This document shows positions 1 to 6,828 of a DNA stretch of 12,328 nucleotides, one piece after another (positions within the stretch are counted from its first letter, which is position 1; each line of letters starts with the position of its first letter). Both the position numbers and the translations under genes were made by a program. The stretch spans positions 1-12,328 of the forward strand of contig CANCAO010000019.1 in assembly GCA_947374105.1 (NCBI GenBank). The letters run 5' to 3'. The notes under the pieces are model-generated. The model saw nothing but the letters and a program-made list of their open reading frames with translations. It was not told the origin of the DNA and ran no database searches. This DNA is from Comamonadaceae bacterium. GTDB taxonomy: Bacteria; Pseudomonadota; Gammaproteobacteria; Burkholderiales; Burkholderiaceae_C.

Positions 1-370
1 GGCCAGCCACGCGCTGGCGCTGGTGGGCGTTCCCATGCGGCGCGTGATCCGCATCGTACAAGACCAGCGCGATGCCCGCTACAACCTGCTGCGCGGCTAC
101 TTTCACGGTGCAGATGACGACAGCCTGGAAGAACTCAACCAAGAGCAACTCACCAGCATCACCCTGCCCACCAATGCCCACGCCGTGGGACTGCATTTGA
201 ACAAACTAACCACCCTACTGCCCCATGCACGCATCATCAAACTACGCCAGCGCAACGGGGTCAACCTGCCCCCGCTAAGCGATGTGATGTTGAGCGAGGG
301 CGACACTTTGGTGATCTCAGGCACGGCAGAAACCCTGGCACGGGCTGAAGAAACTTTGCTCAGAGGCTGA
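1..370 (+). CDS. CPA2/Kef-type monovalent cation:proton antiporter, C-terminal fragment (5' end outside window)
   Basis: The reading frame is open from base 2 (first complete codon) to the TGA at 368-370, so only the last 122 or so residues are visible. They begin ASHALALVGVPMRRV, followed by the QDQRDARYNLLRGYFHG stretch that in Kef/CPA2 antiporters links the nucleotide-binding RCK_N domain to the C-terminal RCK_C (TrkA-C) domain. The RCK_C-like part runs from about EELNQEQLTSITLP to the end and finishes in a typical LSEGDTLVISGTAETLARAEETLL pattern of strands and helix. Such C-terminal domains gate K+/H+ exchange at the inner membrane in response to cytosolic ligands. The membrane domain is not in the window, so KefB, KefC and other CPA2 members cannot be told apart. 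The gap to apt is 32 bp on the same strand, so co-transcription is possible. Confidence 0.8.
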   Translation, partial: ASHALALVGVPMRRVIRIVQDQRDARYNLLRGYFHGADDDSLEELNQEQLTSITLPTNAHAVGLHLNKLTTLLPHARIIKLRQRNGVNLPPLSDVMLSEGDTLVISGTAETLARAEETLLRG

Positions 371-402
371 CAGACCTATGAACAGGACCTAAAGGACACC
401 CG

Positions 403-957
403 ATGCAACACCACCCCATCAGCGCTGAACTCAAGCGCCACATCCGTACCGTACCCGACTGGCCCGTCCCCGGCGTGCAGTTTCGCGACATCACCCCCTT
501 GCTGCAAAACCCGCAGGTATTTCACACGCTGATTGACGCCTTTGTCAGCCGCTACAGCGAGCCGTCGCTGCGTCCCGATGTGGTGGCCGGCATTGACGCA
601 CGCGGCTTCATTCTGGGTGCCGTCGTGGCCTATGAACTCCAGGTGGGTTTCGTGCCGATTCGCAAAAAAGGCAAGCTCCCCTTCACCACGGTAGAAGAGA
701 CCTATGCGCTGGAGTACGGCAGCGCCACCGTGGAGCTGCATGTCGATGCCGTCACACCCGGACAACGCGTACTCTTGATCGACGACCTCATCGCCACCGG
801 CGGTACCATGATGGCCGGCAAAAACCTGCTGGAGCAACTCGGTGCCACCGTTATAGAAGGCGCCGCCATTGTTGATCTGCCAGAACTCGGTGGCTCAGAA
901 AAACTCAAAGCGGCGGGGCTACCTTTGTTTACTTTGGTGGACTACGCGGGGCATTGA
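403..957 (+). CDS. apt: Adenine phosphoribosyltransferase
   Basis: This cytoplasmic purine-salvage enzyme makes AMP and pyrophosphate from adenine and PRPP. The 184-residue protein has the usual length plus a few residues. Visible hallmarks are the N-terminal [14 protein letters not shown] segment (residues 21-34), [10 protein letters not shown] (63-72), the flexible-loop region RKKGKLP (87-93), and the PRPP-binding motif [13 protein letters not shown] (123-135) with its paired aspartates. The closing VDLPELGG and LVDY segments are also typical of bacterial Apt. The ATG is preceded by AAAGGA at 391-396, six bases upstream, which supports this start. The gene follows the antiporter tail on the same strand and ends 16 bp before the convergent hydrolase gene. 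I found no clear hairpin terminator in that gap. The gene looks intact and is probably housekeeping, unrelated to the catabolic cluster downstream. Confidence 0.97.
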   Translation: MQHHPISAELKRHIRTVPDWPVPGVQFRDITPLLQNPQVFHTLIDAFVSRYSEPSLRPDVVAGIDARGFILGAVVAYELQVGFVPIRKKGKLPFTTVEETYALEYGSATVELHVDAVTPGQRVLLIDDLIATGGTMMAGKNLLEQLGATVIEGAAIVDLPELGGSEKLKAAGLPLFTLVDYAGH

Positions 958-973
958 GTTGCGTGGGCTCCGG

Positions 974-2047
974 CTAAACCACCGGCACAGCCTCCCTCAC
1001 CAACTGACAAAACCCGTCAATCCGCCCCCCATCAATCCAACGCACCACGGCCACCATGTCGCGTCCCGGGTCGATCCAGACGACGCTGGCTCCGGCACCG
1101 ATGCAAAAGTAGCTCTCGGGTGACGCGCTGGGGCACACGCCGCGCAGGCGGTTGAGCCAAACCAACATGCCGTACCAGGGGGCAATGGCGCAGGGTGTAA
1201 CCATGCGTTGCATCCAAGTTTTTGACAGCACTTGCTGATGGCCCACGCGACCCTCGTTGAGCATCATCTGCCCGACCAGCGATTGATCCACACTGCCGAT
1301 GGACAGGCCCGCGCCCCAGTGCGTACCGCCAGGCACGGACTGCATGCGCTCGCCATTGATCTCGACCCAGCTGTTGTCGTAACCCTCCCAACGCCAGTTC
1401 TCGCTCAAGCCGCAGGGTTGCGCAATGGCGTCCCTGAAGACCTCGGGCAGGGGCCGTTTGAACAGGTGCAGCAGTGCCAGCCCGAGTTGGTTGATGCGCA
1501 CGTCGTTGTATTCCCAGAACGTACCAGGGGCTTGCAGCGGGCGCGCATCGCCCTTATTACCTCGGTCTTTCGCATCCGTGCGCGGCGGCTGGTATTGCAG
1601 GTGGCGGTACCGATCTACCTTGTCGGGGATACAAAAGCAGTCACCCTCCCACTCACTGGTTTGCTGCAAGAGTTGCAGCCAGGTGACGCTTTGGTTGTGT
1701 GTACCCTCAAACCCTATGCCGGGTACTCTGACGTGCACGGGCTCATCCAACTCGGGCAGCATGCCGCTGTCATGCGCTACACCCGCCAGCAGCGCGAGGT
1801 AGGTTTTAGCGATGGAGAAGGTGAGGTCGGCGCGGTTGGACTCGCCCCATGCGATGACTTGCTTGCCGCCTACCCGCACCACGCCAGAGACGGGACCGCG
1901 CGGGTGCACGGGGCCGAGCAAGCGATTCCACGGCGCAGGGTCTTGGAGGTGGATGCCCCAGTTATCGTCGATGTCGCGACTCCAGGGAGTTTCATGCGCG
2001 ACCGTAAAGTCAACGGCGGCTTGCAGTTTGGCGATGTCGATTTCCAT
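974..2047 (-). CDS. Serine hydrolase of the beta-lactamase / EstB / NylB fold
   Basis: The 357-residue protein has no signal peptide, so it is probably cytoplasmic, which argues against a true beta-lactamase or penicillin-binding protein. The catalytic Ser-x-x-Lys is S78-I-A-K81 (LTFSIAKTYLALLAG). A tyrosine motif WEYNDVRIN sits at 178-186 with Y180 as the likely base. The third motif is GGTHWGAG (240-247), in the place of the KTG of class C enzymes, as in esterases and amide hydrolases of this fold. I chose the ATG at 2047 because it overlaps the stop of the upstream Bug receptor by one base (TGATG). An in-frame start 14 codons earlier lies inside that gene and is less likely. The tight coupling suggests that the hydrolase acts on the compound the receptor binds or on its breakdown product. 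Likely activity is ester, lactone or cyclic amide hydrolysis; the substrate is unknown. Confidence 0.85.
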   Translation of the reverse strand: MEIDIAKLQAAVDFTVAHETPWSRDIDDNWGIHLQDPAPWNRLLGPVHPRGPVSGVVRVGGKQVIAWGESNRADLTFSIAKTYLALLAGVAHDSGMLPELDEPVHVRVPGIGFEGTHNQSVTWLQLLQQTSEWEGDCFCIPDKVDRYRHLQYQPPRTDAKDRGNKGDARPLQAPGTFWEYNDVRINQLGLALLHLFKRPLPEVFRDAIAQPCGLSENWRWEGYDNSWVEINGERMQSVPGGTHWGAGLSIGSVDQSLVGQMMLNEGRVGHQQVLSKTWMQRMVTPCAIAPWYGMLVWLNRLRGVCPSASPESYFCIGAGASVVWIDPGRDMVAVVRWIDGGRIDGFCQLVREAVPVV

Positions 2048-2049
2048 CA
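2045..2049 (-). promoter_or_regulatory. Stop-start overlap (TGATG), translational coupling
   Basis: On the minus strand the receptor stop TGA (2049-2047) shares its A with the hydrolase ATG (2047-2045). No strong independent Shine-Dalgarno sequence is evident just upstream, so the hydrolase is probably translated by ribosomes that finish the receptor gene. This fixes the hydrolase start better than the earlier in-frame candidate at 2089. Confidence 0.7.
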
Positions 2050-3024
2050 ATCCACCGTCGCACCAGAGGCTGCCACGACCTTGGCCCACTTCTCGGTTTC
2101 AGCCACGATGATCTTGCCGAAGTCTTCCGGCGTGCCGTTGATAGGCACACCGCCCAAGGCCGCTAGGCGCTCGCGCATTTTGGGGTCGGCCAGAGCGCGG
2201 TTCATCTCGGCGTTGATGCGATCAATCGCTTCACGCGGCGCTCCTCTGGGCATGCCAATGCCAAACCAAGCAGTAGCCTCATAGCCGCTTACCGTCTCAG
2301 CAATCGTGGGTACGTCAGGGAAGGACGGCTCGCGTGCGGCCGAGGTCATACCCAAGGCGCGGATGGTGCCAACTTTAATGTGCGCGGCTGATGAAGGCAG
2401 ATTGTCAAAGAATACTTGCACTTGCCCCGCAATCAAGTCGTTCAACACAGGGCCAGCCCCCTTGTAAGGCACGTGCACCATGGGGCAGCCCGTCATGCTT
2501 TTGAACAGTTCGCCCGAGAGGTGGGTAGACGTGCCGCTGCCCGATGAGGCCATGTTGACCTTGGTCGGGTTGGCCTTGCAGTAGGCGATGAATTCGGCCA
2601 CGCTTTTGGCGGGCACGTTGTTGGCCACCACCATCACGTTGGGCGTGCGAACAATGCCTGCCACGGGAGCGATGTCACGTATGAAGTTGAAGTTGAGTTT
2701 TTTATAGAGCGATGCATTGATGCCATGCGCCGGGTTCACCAGAAGCATGGTGTAGCCATCGGGCGCGGCGTTGACTGCCGCCTCCGTGCCGATGTTGTTA
2801 CCCGCACCAGGCTTGTTCTCCACAATGAACTGTTGGCCCAGCTTGTCGGTAAACCACTGAGCAACGATGCGTGCCAGAACGTCGGTGGTGCCACCCGGCG
2901 GGTAGGGCACGATCCATTTGACAGGTCGGGTGGGGTAACTCTGCGCAGTGGCCGTACCCATTCCCATGACGGCAATGAGGGCAGCGAACGAGGCGGTAGC
3001 GATACAGCGGACAAGACGTGACAT
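2047..3024 (-). CDS. Bug/TctC-family periplasmic solute-binding protein (receptor 1)
   Basis: This is a receptor of the tripartite tricarboxylate transporter type, which binds small organic acids or similar ligands in the periplasm. The 325-residue protein has a clear Sec signal peptide: MSRLVRC, a hydrophobic stretch, then ATA|QS with cleavage expected after residue 27. The family ligand-loop motif PYPPGGTTD (40-48) is canonical. Further family landmarks are IVENKPGAGNNIGTEAA, APDGYTMLLV, VHVPYKGAGPVLNDLIAGQVQ and the closing WAKVVAASG. The frame also offers a start at 3063, but the ATG at 3024 has AGGAG at 3030-3034 five bases upstream and gives the proper signal peptide. It is the first gene of a two-gene unit with the serine hydrolase and is divergent from the IclR regulator. 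No TctA or TctB partner lies nearby. Confidence 0.93.
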   Translation of the reverse strand: MSRLVRCIATASFAALIAVMGMGTATAQSYPTRPVKWIVPYPPGGTTDVLARIVAQWFTDKLGQQFIVENKPGAGNNIGTEAAVNAAPDGYTMLLVNPAHGINASLYKKLNFNFIRDIAPVAGIVRTPNVMVVANNVPAKSVAEFIAYCKANPTKVNMASSGSGTSTHLSGELFKSMTGCPMVHVPYKGAGPVLNDLIAGQVQVFFDNLPSSAAHIKVGTIRALGMTSAAREPSFPDVPTIAETVSGYEATAWFGIGMPRGAPREAIDRINAEMNRALADPKMRERLAALGGVPINGTPEDFGKIIVAETEKWAKVVAASGATVD

Positions 3025-3041
3025 CGTTTCTCCTAATCGGT

Positions 3042-3095
3042 TGAGTGAATCAAGCTCAGTCACAAATTATGAGCCATCCCCACGCTGCCTAAAAT
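3042..3095. promoter_or_regulatory. Divergent control region with overlapping promoter candidates
   Basis: The 94-bp gap separates receptor 1 (minus) from the IclR gene (plus). On the plus strand TAAAAT at 3090-3095 is a good -10 with a weak -35 TTATGA at 3067-3072, spacer 17. On the minus strand CATAAT (plus 3066-3071) is a good -10, with only a weak -35 about 16-17 bases upstream near the plus-strand -10. The two promoters would therefore overlap, as is common for IclR regulators that repress their own gene and a divergent target. A short dyad TGAG-N9-CTCA at 3042-3058 lies near the predicted minus-strand start point. The assignments rest on matches to sigma-70 consensus by eye only. Confidence 0.35.
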
Positions 3096-3118
3096 AGATT
3101 GCATCCACCCCGATCCTC

Positions 3119-3961
3119 ATGACAGAAAAAACCGATTCAGTTCAAAGCATTGCCCGAGCAGCCTTGCTGCTGAGAACGCTCGCCACCTTTGAGCTCATGG
3201 GCGCTTCGCTCATGCAAATCAGTACCTTGACGCAATTGCCCAAAGCCACAGTGCACCGCCTCTTGGCCGCGCTGATTGACCAGCGCTTGGTCGAACGTCC
3301 TGTGGGCACGCGGTTTTATCGACTCGGCACTGACATTTATGCATTTGGAATTCCCGTACGGGACGCATGCAATCTGCAACAACAATGCCGCCCTTCGCTG
3401 GAACGACTGGCCAACGCGACTCAGGCCACCATATACCTGGGTGTACGCAGTGGTTACGACATGCTGTGCCTGGACAAAATTGAGGGTCAAGCACAAAACG
3501 CATCCAACTTGCTTGAGCTGCATGACCGTTGGCCCCTGGGCATTGGCTCTTTCAGTCTGGCTTTGCTCGCATTTTTACCCTCCCGAGAAATTGACGATGT
3601 GATTGAGTTCAACCAGCGACGCATCAGCGATGAAGACACGCTAACGTTTCAAAAAATTTATCAATCCATCACTAAAACTCGACGCAATGGCTATGCCAAA
3701 CGCACGACACGCTTTAGCAAAGGCTGGGCCGGTGTGGCCGCACCGGTGTTTGATGAGCGCAAATACCCCATCGCCTCACTCTGCGTGGTGGCTCAAGCCA
3801 GCACAATGAACGCCAGCACCATGGCGCTCCTGGCTACCCAACTCAAGCACGAAGCCGCCCTCGTCACCCAACTGTATGAAGGCGACCGTCTACAGCAACA
3901 GCAGCAAGAGCGGTGGCGATTGGCTGTGCGCGACACCAAAACAACAAGGCGACCTCAGTAA
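3119..3961 (+). CDS. IclR-family transcriptional regulator
   Basis: The 280-residue protein has the two-part IclR layout. An N-terminal winged helix-turn-helix spans about residues 7-70 (VQSIARAALLLRTLA, recognition helix near LPKATVHRLLAAL at 40-52, wing through RFYRLG). A C-terminal effector-binding domain spans about 80-255, with the family landmarks GSFSLALLAFLP (143-154), NGYAKRT (190-196) and GVAAPVFDE (205-213). The start is the first Met in frame. It has no recognisable Shine-Dalgarno sequence, so translation may be weak or nearly leaderless. A run of five glutamines occurs near the C-terminus (about residues 260-264). The gene is divergent from the receptor-hydrolase pair and lies upstream of the monooxygenase cluster, so it most likely controls one or both in response to a pathway compound. 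Whether it activates or represses cannot be read from sequence. Confidence 0.93.
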   Translation: MTEKTDSVQSIARAALLLRTLATFELMGASLMQISTLTQLPKATVHRLLAALIDQRLVERPVGTRFYRLGTDIYAFGIPVRDACNLQQQCRPSLERLANATQATIYLGVRSGYDMLCLDKIEGQAQNASNLLELHDRWPLGIGSFSLALLAFLPSREIDDVIEFNQRRISDEDTLTFQKIYQSITKTRRNGYAKRTTRFSKGWAGVAAPVFDERKYPIASLCVVAQASTMNASTMALLATQLKHEAALVTQLYEGDRLQQQQQERWRLAVRDTKTTRRPQ

Positions 3962-3979
3962 CGGATTAGACTTGGCGTG

Positions 3980-4012
3980 GTTTTTAAATTCCGAATCGTG
4001 GAACTTAAAAAC
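3980..4012. repeat. Inverted repeat upstream of the monooxygenase cluster; candidate operator or hairpin
   Basis: The left arm GTTTTTAAATTCC (3980-3992) and right arm GGAACTTAAAAAC (4000-4012) are complementary at 12 of 13 positions around a 7-base centre, GAATCGT. It lies 19 bp after the IclR stop and about 50 bp before the first gene of the cluster. No T-run follows the right arm on the plus strand, so it is not a standard intrinsic terminator. Its position suits a regulator-binding site. I found no second copy in the divergent region at 3025-3118, so assigning it to the neighbouring IclR protein is a guess. Confidence 0.5.
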
Positions 4013-4064
4013 ACACAGAATCGCTGACTTCTTTTAGACTGTGACACTTACCTGTCAGGCCATA

Positions 4065-5084
4065 ATGAATAAAGAGCTCATGCCAAGTCACACGACATTT
4101 TTGTACTACTTTCGTCATACGCTTTTGCATTCTGTGAGTGCCCTCTGGCTGCTGTCCGTTACTGGCATAGCACAAGCTCAGACACCAGCACAAAGCTATC
4201 CATCACAACCCATCAAACTCGTCATCCCGTTTGCCCCAGGGGGCTCCAGCGACATCGTGGGCCGCGTCTTTGGCCAGTACCTAGCTGACTTCACAAAACA
4301 GGCGGTGGTGGCTGACAACAAGGCGGGTGGCAACGGCATCATCGGCACGCAGTTTGTCAAAGCCGCCTCACCTGACGGTTACACACTGGAGTTGACCACC
4401 AACACCACGCACGCAGCCAATGTCAGTCTGTATAAAAAACTGCCTTATGACGCGATGAAAGATTTTGAACATATTGGCATGTTTGGCCTGTCGGCCTCGG
4501 TAGCGGTAGTGGCCAAAGATTCCAAGATCAAGTCCATCGCCGATCTGGTCGCCTACGCCAAGGCCAACCCCGACAAGGTGTTTTACGGCTACTACAACTC
4601 GGCCTCGCAAATGACCGCCGCACTGTTCAGCGTGCGCACCGGCGCGCCGATGACCGGCGTGCCCTACAAGGCGATCAGCAACGCCACAACCGATTTGTTG
4701 GGCGGGCAATTGCAGGTGCTATTCATGGAGTACCTGCCCGCGCTGCCGCAGATTAAGGGAGGCAACGTGTTGCCCCTAGGCGTGACGGCGGGCAAGCGAT
4801 ACAAGGCCTGGCCGCAAGTGCCCGCCATTGCCGAGAGCTACCCCGGCTACGAGATCGGTTTTCATCTGGGTCTGGCCGCACCGGCAGGCACGCCCACACC
4901 CGTCATCGACAAGCTACACGGCTGGTTAACGCAGGCCTTGGCCGACCCAGTATTCAAACAGCGTCTGGACGATTTGGGCATGGAGCCCATGACCATGTCG
5001 CGCGAAGACTACCGCGTCTACAGCGCCAAAGAGATCACGCGCTGGGCAGAGTTCGTCAAGGCCTCCGGCGTTGAACCGCAATAA
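4065..5084 (+). CDS. Bug/TctC-family periplasmic solute-binding protein (receptor 2)
   Basis: This second Bug receptor of about 339 residues has a long N-terminal segment, then a hydrophobic core (VSALWLLSVTGIAQA) and expected cleavage at AQA|QT after residue 38. The ligand-loop motif PFAPGGSSD (55-63) is canonical. Other family features are VVADNKAGGNGIIGTQF, SPDGYTLELTTN, VPYKAISNATTDLLGGQLQ, LAAPAGTP and the final RWAEFVKASG. The start is uncertain: ATG 4065 has AGG five bases upstream (4057-4059); ATG 4080 would give a shorter, more usual signal peptide with AAAGAG only three bases away; GTG 4041 is the longest option. It is the first gene of the six-gene plus-strand cluster, 40 bp before the monooxygenase. 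The 5' end and upstream region are clearly more A+T-rich than the rest of the gene. Confidence 0.92.
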   Translation: MNKELMPSHTTFLYYFRHTLLHSVSALWLLSVTGIAQAQTPAQSYPSQPIKLVIPFAPGGSSDIVGRVFGQYLADFTKQAVVADNKAGGNGIIGTQFVKAASPDGYTLELTTNTTHAANVSLYKKLPYDAMKDFEHIGMFGLSASVAVVAKDSKIKSIADLVAYAKANPDKVFYGYYNSASQMTAALFSVRTGAPMTGVPYKAISNATTDLLGGQLQVLFMEYLPALPQIKGGNVLPLGVTAGKRYKAWPQVPAIAESYPGYEIGFHLGLAAPAGTPTPVIDKLHGWLTQALADPVFKQRLDDLGMEPMTMSREDYRVYSAKEITRWAEFVKASGVEPQ

Positions 5085-5124
5085 TTTTTCAAATCAAAAA
5101 CGAAATATTCAAAAAGGACATCTC

Positions 5125-6276
5125 ATGCGACTCGGTTACTTCACCATGCCTTTGCACCCCCTGCACCGCGACACCACAGAAACCTTGCATGAGGACAGAG
5201 AGACCATCATCTTTGCCGATCAGCTCGGTTTTTATGACGCTTTTGTCGGTGAACATTTGACCGATCAAGCAGAGAATGTCACCAACAGCTTGTTGTTTTT
5301 GTCCTCTCTGATTTTCCAGACCAAAACCATCAAGCTGGGTTCGGGCACGTCCAACCTGTCGCACTCGCACCCCACCTTGCTGGCCTCGCAAGCGGCGATG
5401 TTTGACCACCTGGCCAAGGGCCGGTTTATCTTTGGCATCAGCCCCGGTGCGCTGGCCTCTGACGCCGAAGCCCTGGGCATGCTGGACCAAGACCGCAACA
5501 AACTCTTTGCCGAAGCGATTGACGTGATCTTGGCGATTTGGGAGCGCGACGCGCCTTACAACATCGACTTCCCCGACAACCGCTTCAAAGTGAGCACCGC
5601 CATCACCTCGGTGCCAGATATTGGTCGCGGCTTTCTCATGAAGCCTTACCAGCGCCCCTACCCCGAGATTGTGGGTACGGTGGTGGCACCGCACTCCAAA
5701 GGCGTCATAGCCATGGGGCAGCGCAACTTTCACCCCATGTCGGCCAACTTTCTCTCGCCGCATTGGTTGCCCAGCCACTGGCACAACTACGCCGAAGGCA
5801 AGGCCTCGGTCGGTCAAGTTGCCAACCCCGCCGACTGGCGCATTGCCCGCACCGTGTTCGTCACCGATGACGACAGCAAGATCGACAGCTACGGCCGCAG
5901 CGACGCCCACAGCCCCTACCGCTACTACTACCAACAAATGCTGACCAAGATGCGCATGTCCAATCGCCATGTGATCTTTAAAAAACACAAAGACGAAGAC
6001 GACAGTTTGGTCACACTTGATCGTTTGATGGATGAACTGGTGATTGCGGGTAGCGTCAATCAGGTGGTCGATCAAATCTTGGCCTTGCGCGAGCAAGCCG
6101 GTGATTTTGGCGAGATCGTCTATGCGGGCATGGATCTGGTGGACCCCAAGCTCGGCTTGCGCTCCATGGAGCTGATGGCGCACGAGGTGATGCCGCGCGT
6201 TAACGATGCCATTCGTCACAGCCAAAGCAAAGCAGAACGCGACAGCGTAACCAGCACCACCGCTGTACCCGCCTAA
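5125..6276 (+). CDS. Luciferase-like (LLM class) flavin-dependent monooxygenase
   Basis: The 383-residue protein belongs to the bacterial luciferase superfamily of TIM-barrel oxygenases, which use reduced flavin and oxygen. The N-terminal strand MRLGYFTMPLHP, the active-site segment DAFVGEHLTD, SGTSNLSHSHPTLLASQAAMFDHLAKGRFIFGISPGA and the later helix LFAEAIDVILAIW are all classic for the family. A C-terminal segment IAGSVNQVVDQILALREQ resembles the usual substrate-contact region. ATG 5125 is chosen because AAGGA (5114-5118) lies six bases upstream; the frame is open back to a TTG at 5071, but that overlaps the previous gene. A flavin reductase gene follows 12 bp downstream, indicating a two-component monooxygenase. 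Relatives include limonene-monooxygenase-like and diketocamphane-type enzymes, so Baeyer-Villiger oxidation or hydroxylation are both possible. Substrate unknown. Confidence 0.92.
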   Translation: MRLGYFTMPLHPLHRDTTETLHEDRETIIFADQLGFYDAFVGEHLTDQAENVTNSLLFLSSLIFQTKTIKLGSGTSNLSHSHPTLLASQAAMFDHLAKGRFIFGISPGALASDAEALGMLDQDRNKLFAEAIDVILAIWERDAPYNIDFPDNRFKVSTAITSVPDIGRGFLMKPYQRPYPEIVGTVVAPHSKGVIAMGQRNFHPMSANFLSPHWLPSHWHNYAEGKASVGQVANPADWRIARTVFVTDDDSKIDSYGRSDAHSPYRYYYQQMLTKMRMSNRHVIFKKHKDEDDSLVTLDRLMDELVIAGSVNQVVDQILALREQAGDFGEIVYAGMDLVDPKLGLRSMELMAHEVMPRVNDAIRHSQSKAERDSVTSTTAVPA

Positions 6277-6288
6277 GAAAGACACACC

Positions 6289-6798
6289 GTGAGCTTCACC
6301 CCCGACGATTTCAAACGCCTGATGCGCCAGCACCCCGCTGCTGTCACGCTGATTGCCACAGGCCAAGCGCCACACCGGACCGGCCTCACGGCCACAGCCG
6401 TGATGTCCATGTCGCTCGACCCCATCAGCATCGTGTGTGCCGTCAACCGCGCCACCTTCACGCACGACCAGATTCTGAAAAACAAAACTTTCTCGGTCAA
6501 CACCTTGGCACAGAATCAAATTGCCCTGGCCAAGACTTTTTCTGGCCAAACCAAAGTGGTGGGCGAAGACCGGTTTGATGAACGCGACTGGTTCCAACTG
6601 AGTACCGGCGCACCGGTGTTGCGCAGTTGCTTGGTCAGCTTCGACTGCGAATTGATGCAGGCCATCGAGATCGGAACACACACCTTGTTGCTCGGCAAAG
6701 TGGTGGCCGGGCAGCCCTGCGCAGACCCATTGGCGCAACCCTTGATCTACCATGACGGCCAATGGGCCACGGTAGAAAACTGCCCAGCCGAGACCTGA
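6289..6798 (+). CDS. Flavin reductase, small component of the two-component monooxygenase
   Basis: The 169-residue protein matches the length and layout of the flavin reductase (FMN-binding split-barrel, HpaC/ActVB-like) family. It begins SFTPDDFKRLMRQHPAAVTLIATG, the usual pattern for this family, followed by GLTATAVMSMSLDPISIVCAVNR (about residues 32-54), which forms the flavin-binding site, then FSVNTLAQNQIALAKTFSG and a C-terminal HTLLLGKVV strand with YHDGQWATV. It should reduce free FMN or FAD with NAD(P)H and pass it to the luciferase-like oxygenase encoded 12 bp upstream. The start is GTG at 6289. The upstream AGAAAG is a weak Shine-Dalgarno match, so translation may partly depend on the preceding gene. 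Electron-donor preference cannot be judged from sequence. Confidence 0.92.
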   Translation: MSFTPDDFKRLMRQHPAAVTLIATGQAPHRTGLTATAVMSMSLDPISIVCAVNRATFTHDQILKNKTFSVNTLAQNQIALAKTFSGQTKVVGEDRFDERDWFQLSTGAPVLRSCLVSFDCELMQAIEIGTHTLLLGKVVAGQPCADPLAQPLIYHDGQWATVENCPAET

Positions 6799-6828
6799 AC
6801 ACCCCCCACAGAACTGAAGGCAATGAGC

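Noticed and set aside
958..1000. GGCT/CCGG-rich dyad after apt as a terminator
   Set aside because: The arms pair only with an asymmetric internal loop, there is no T-run, and it overlaps the coding end of the convergent hydrolase.
974..2047. Antibiotic-resistance beta-lactamase
   Set aside because: There is no signal peptide, the third motif is HWGAG rather than KTG, and the gene is coupled to a catabolic-type receptor.
1232..2284. Plus-strand open frame of 350 codons opposite the serine hydrolase and receptor 1
   Set aside because: It runs antisense across the boundary of two solid genes and shows no recognisable motif or signal peptide.
3885..3915. CAG/CAA run in the IclR gene as an unstable repeat
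   Set aside because: It is only five mixed glutamine codons, too short and interrupted to suggest slippage.
4039..4066. Possible sigma-70 promoter with GTGACA (4041-4046) and CATAAT (4061-4066)
   Set aside because: Both hexamers match well but the spacer is only 14 bases, and the start point would fall too close to the candidate ATGs. I see no better promoter for the cluster.
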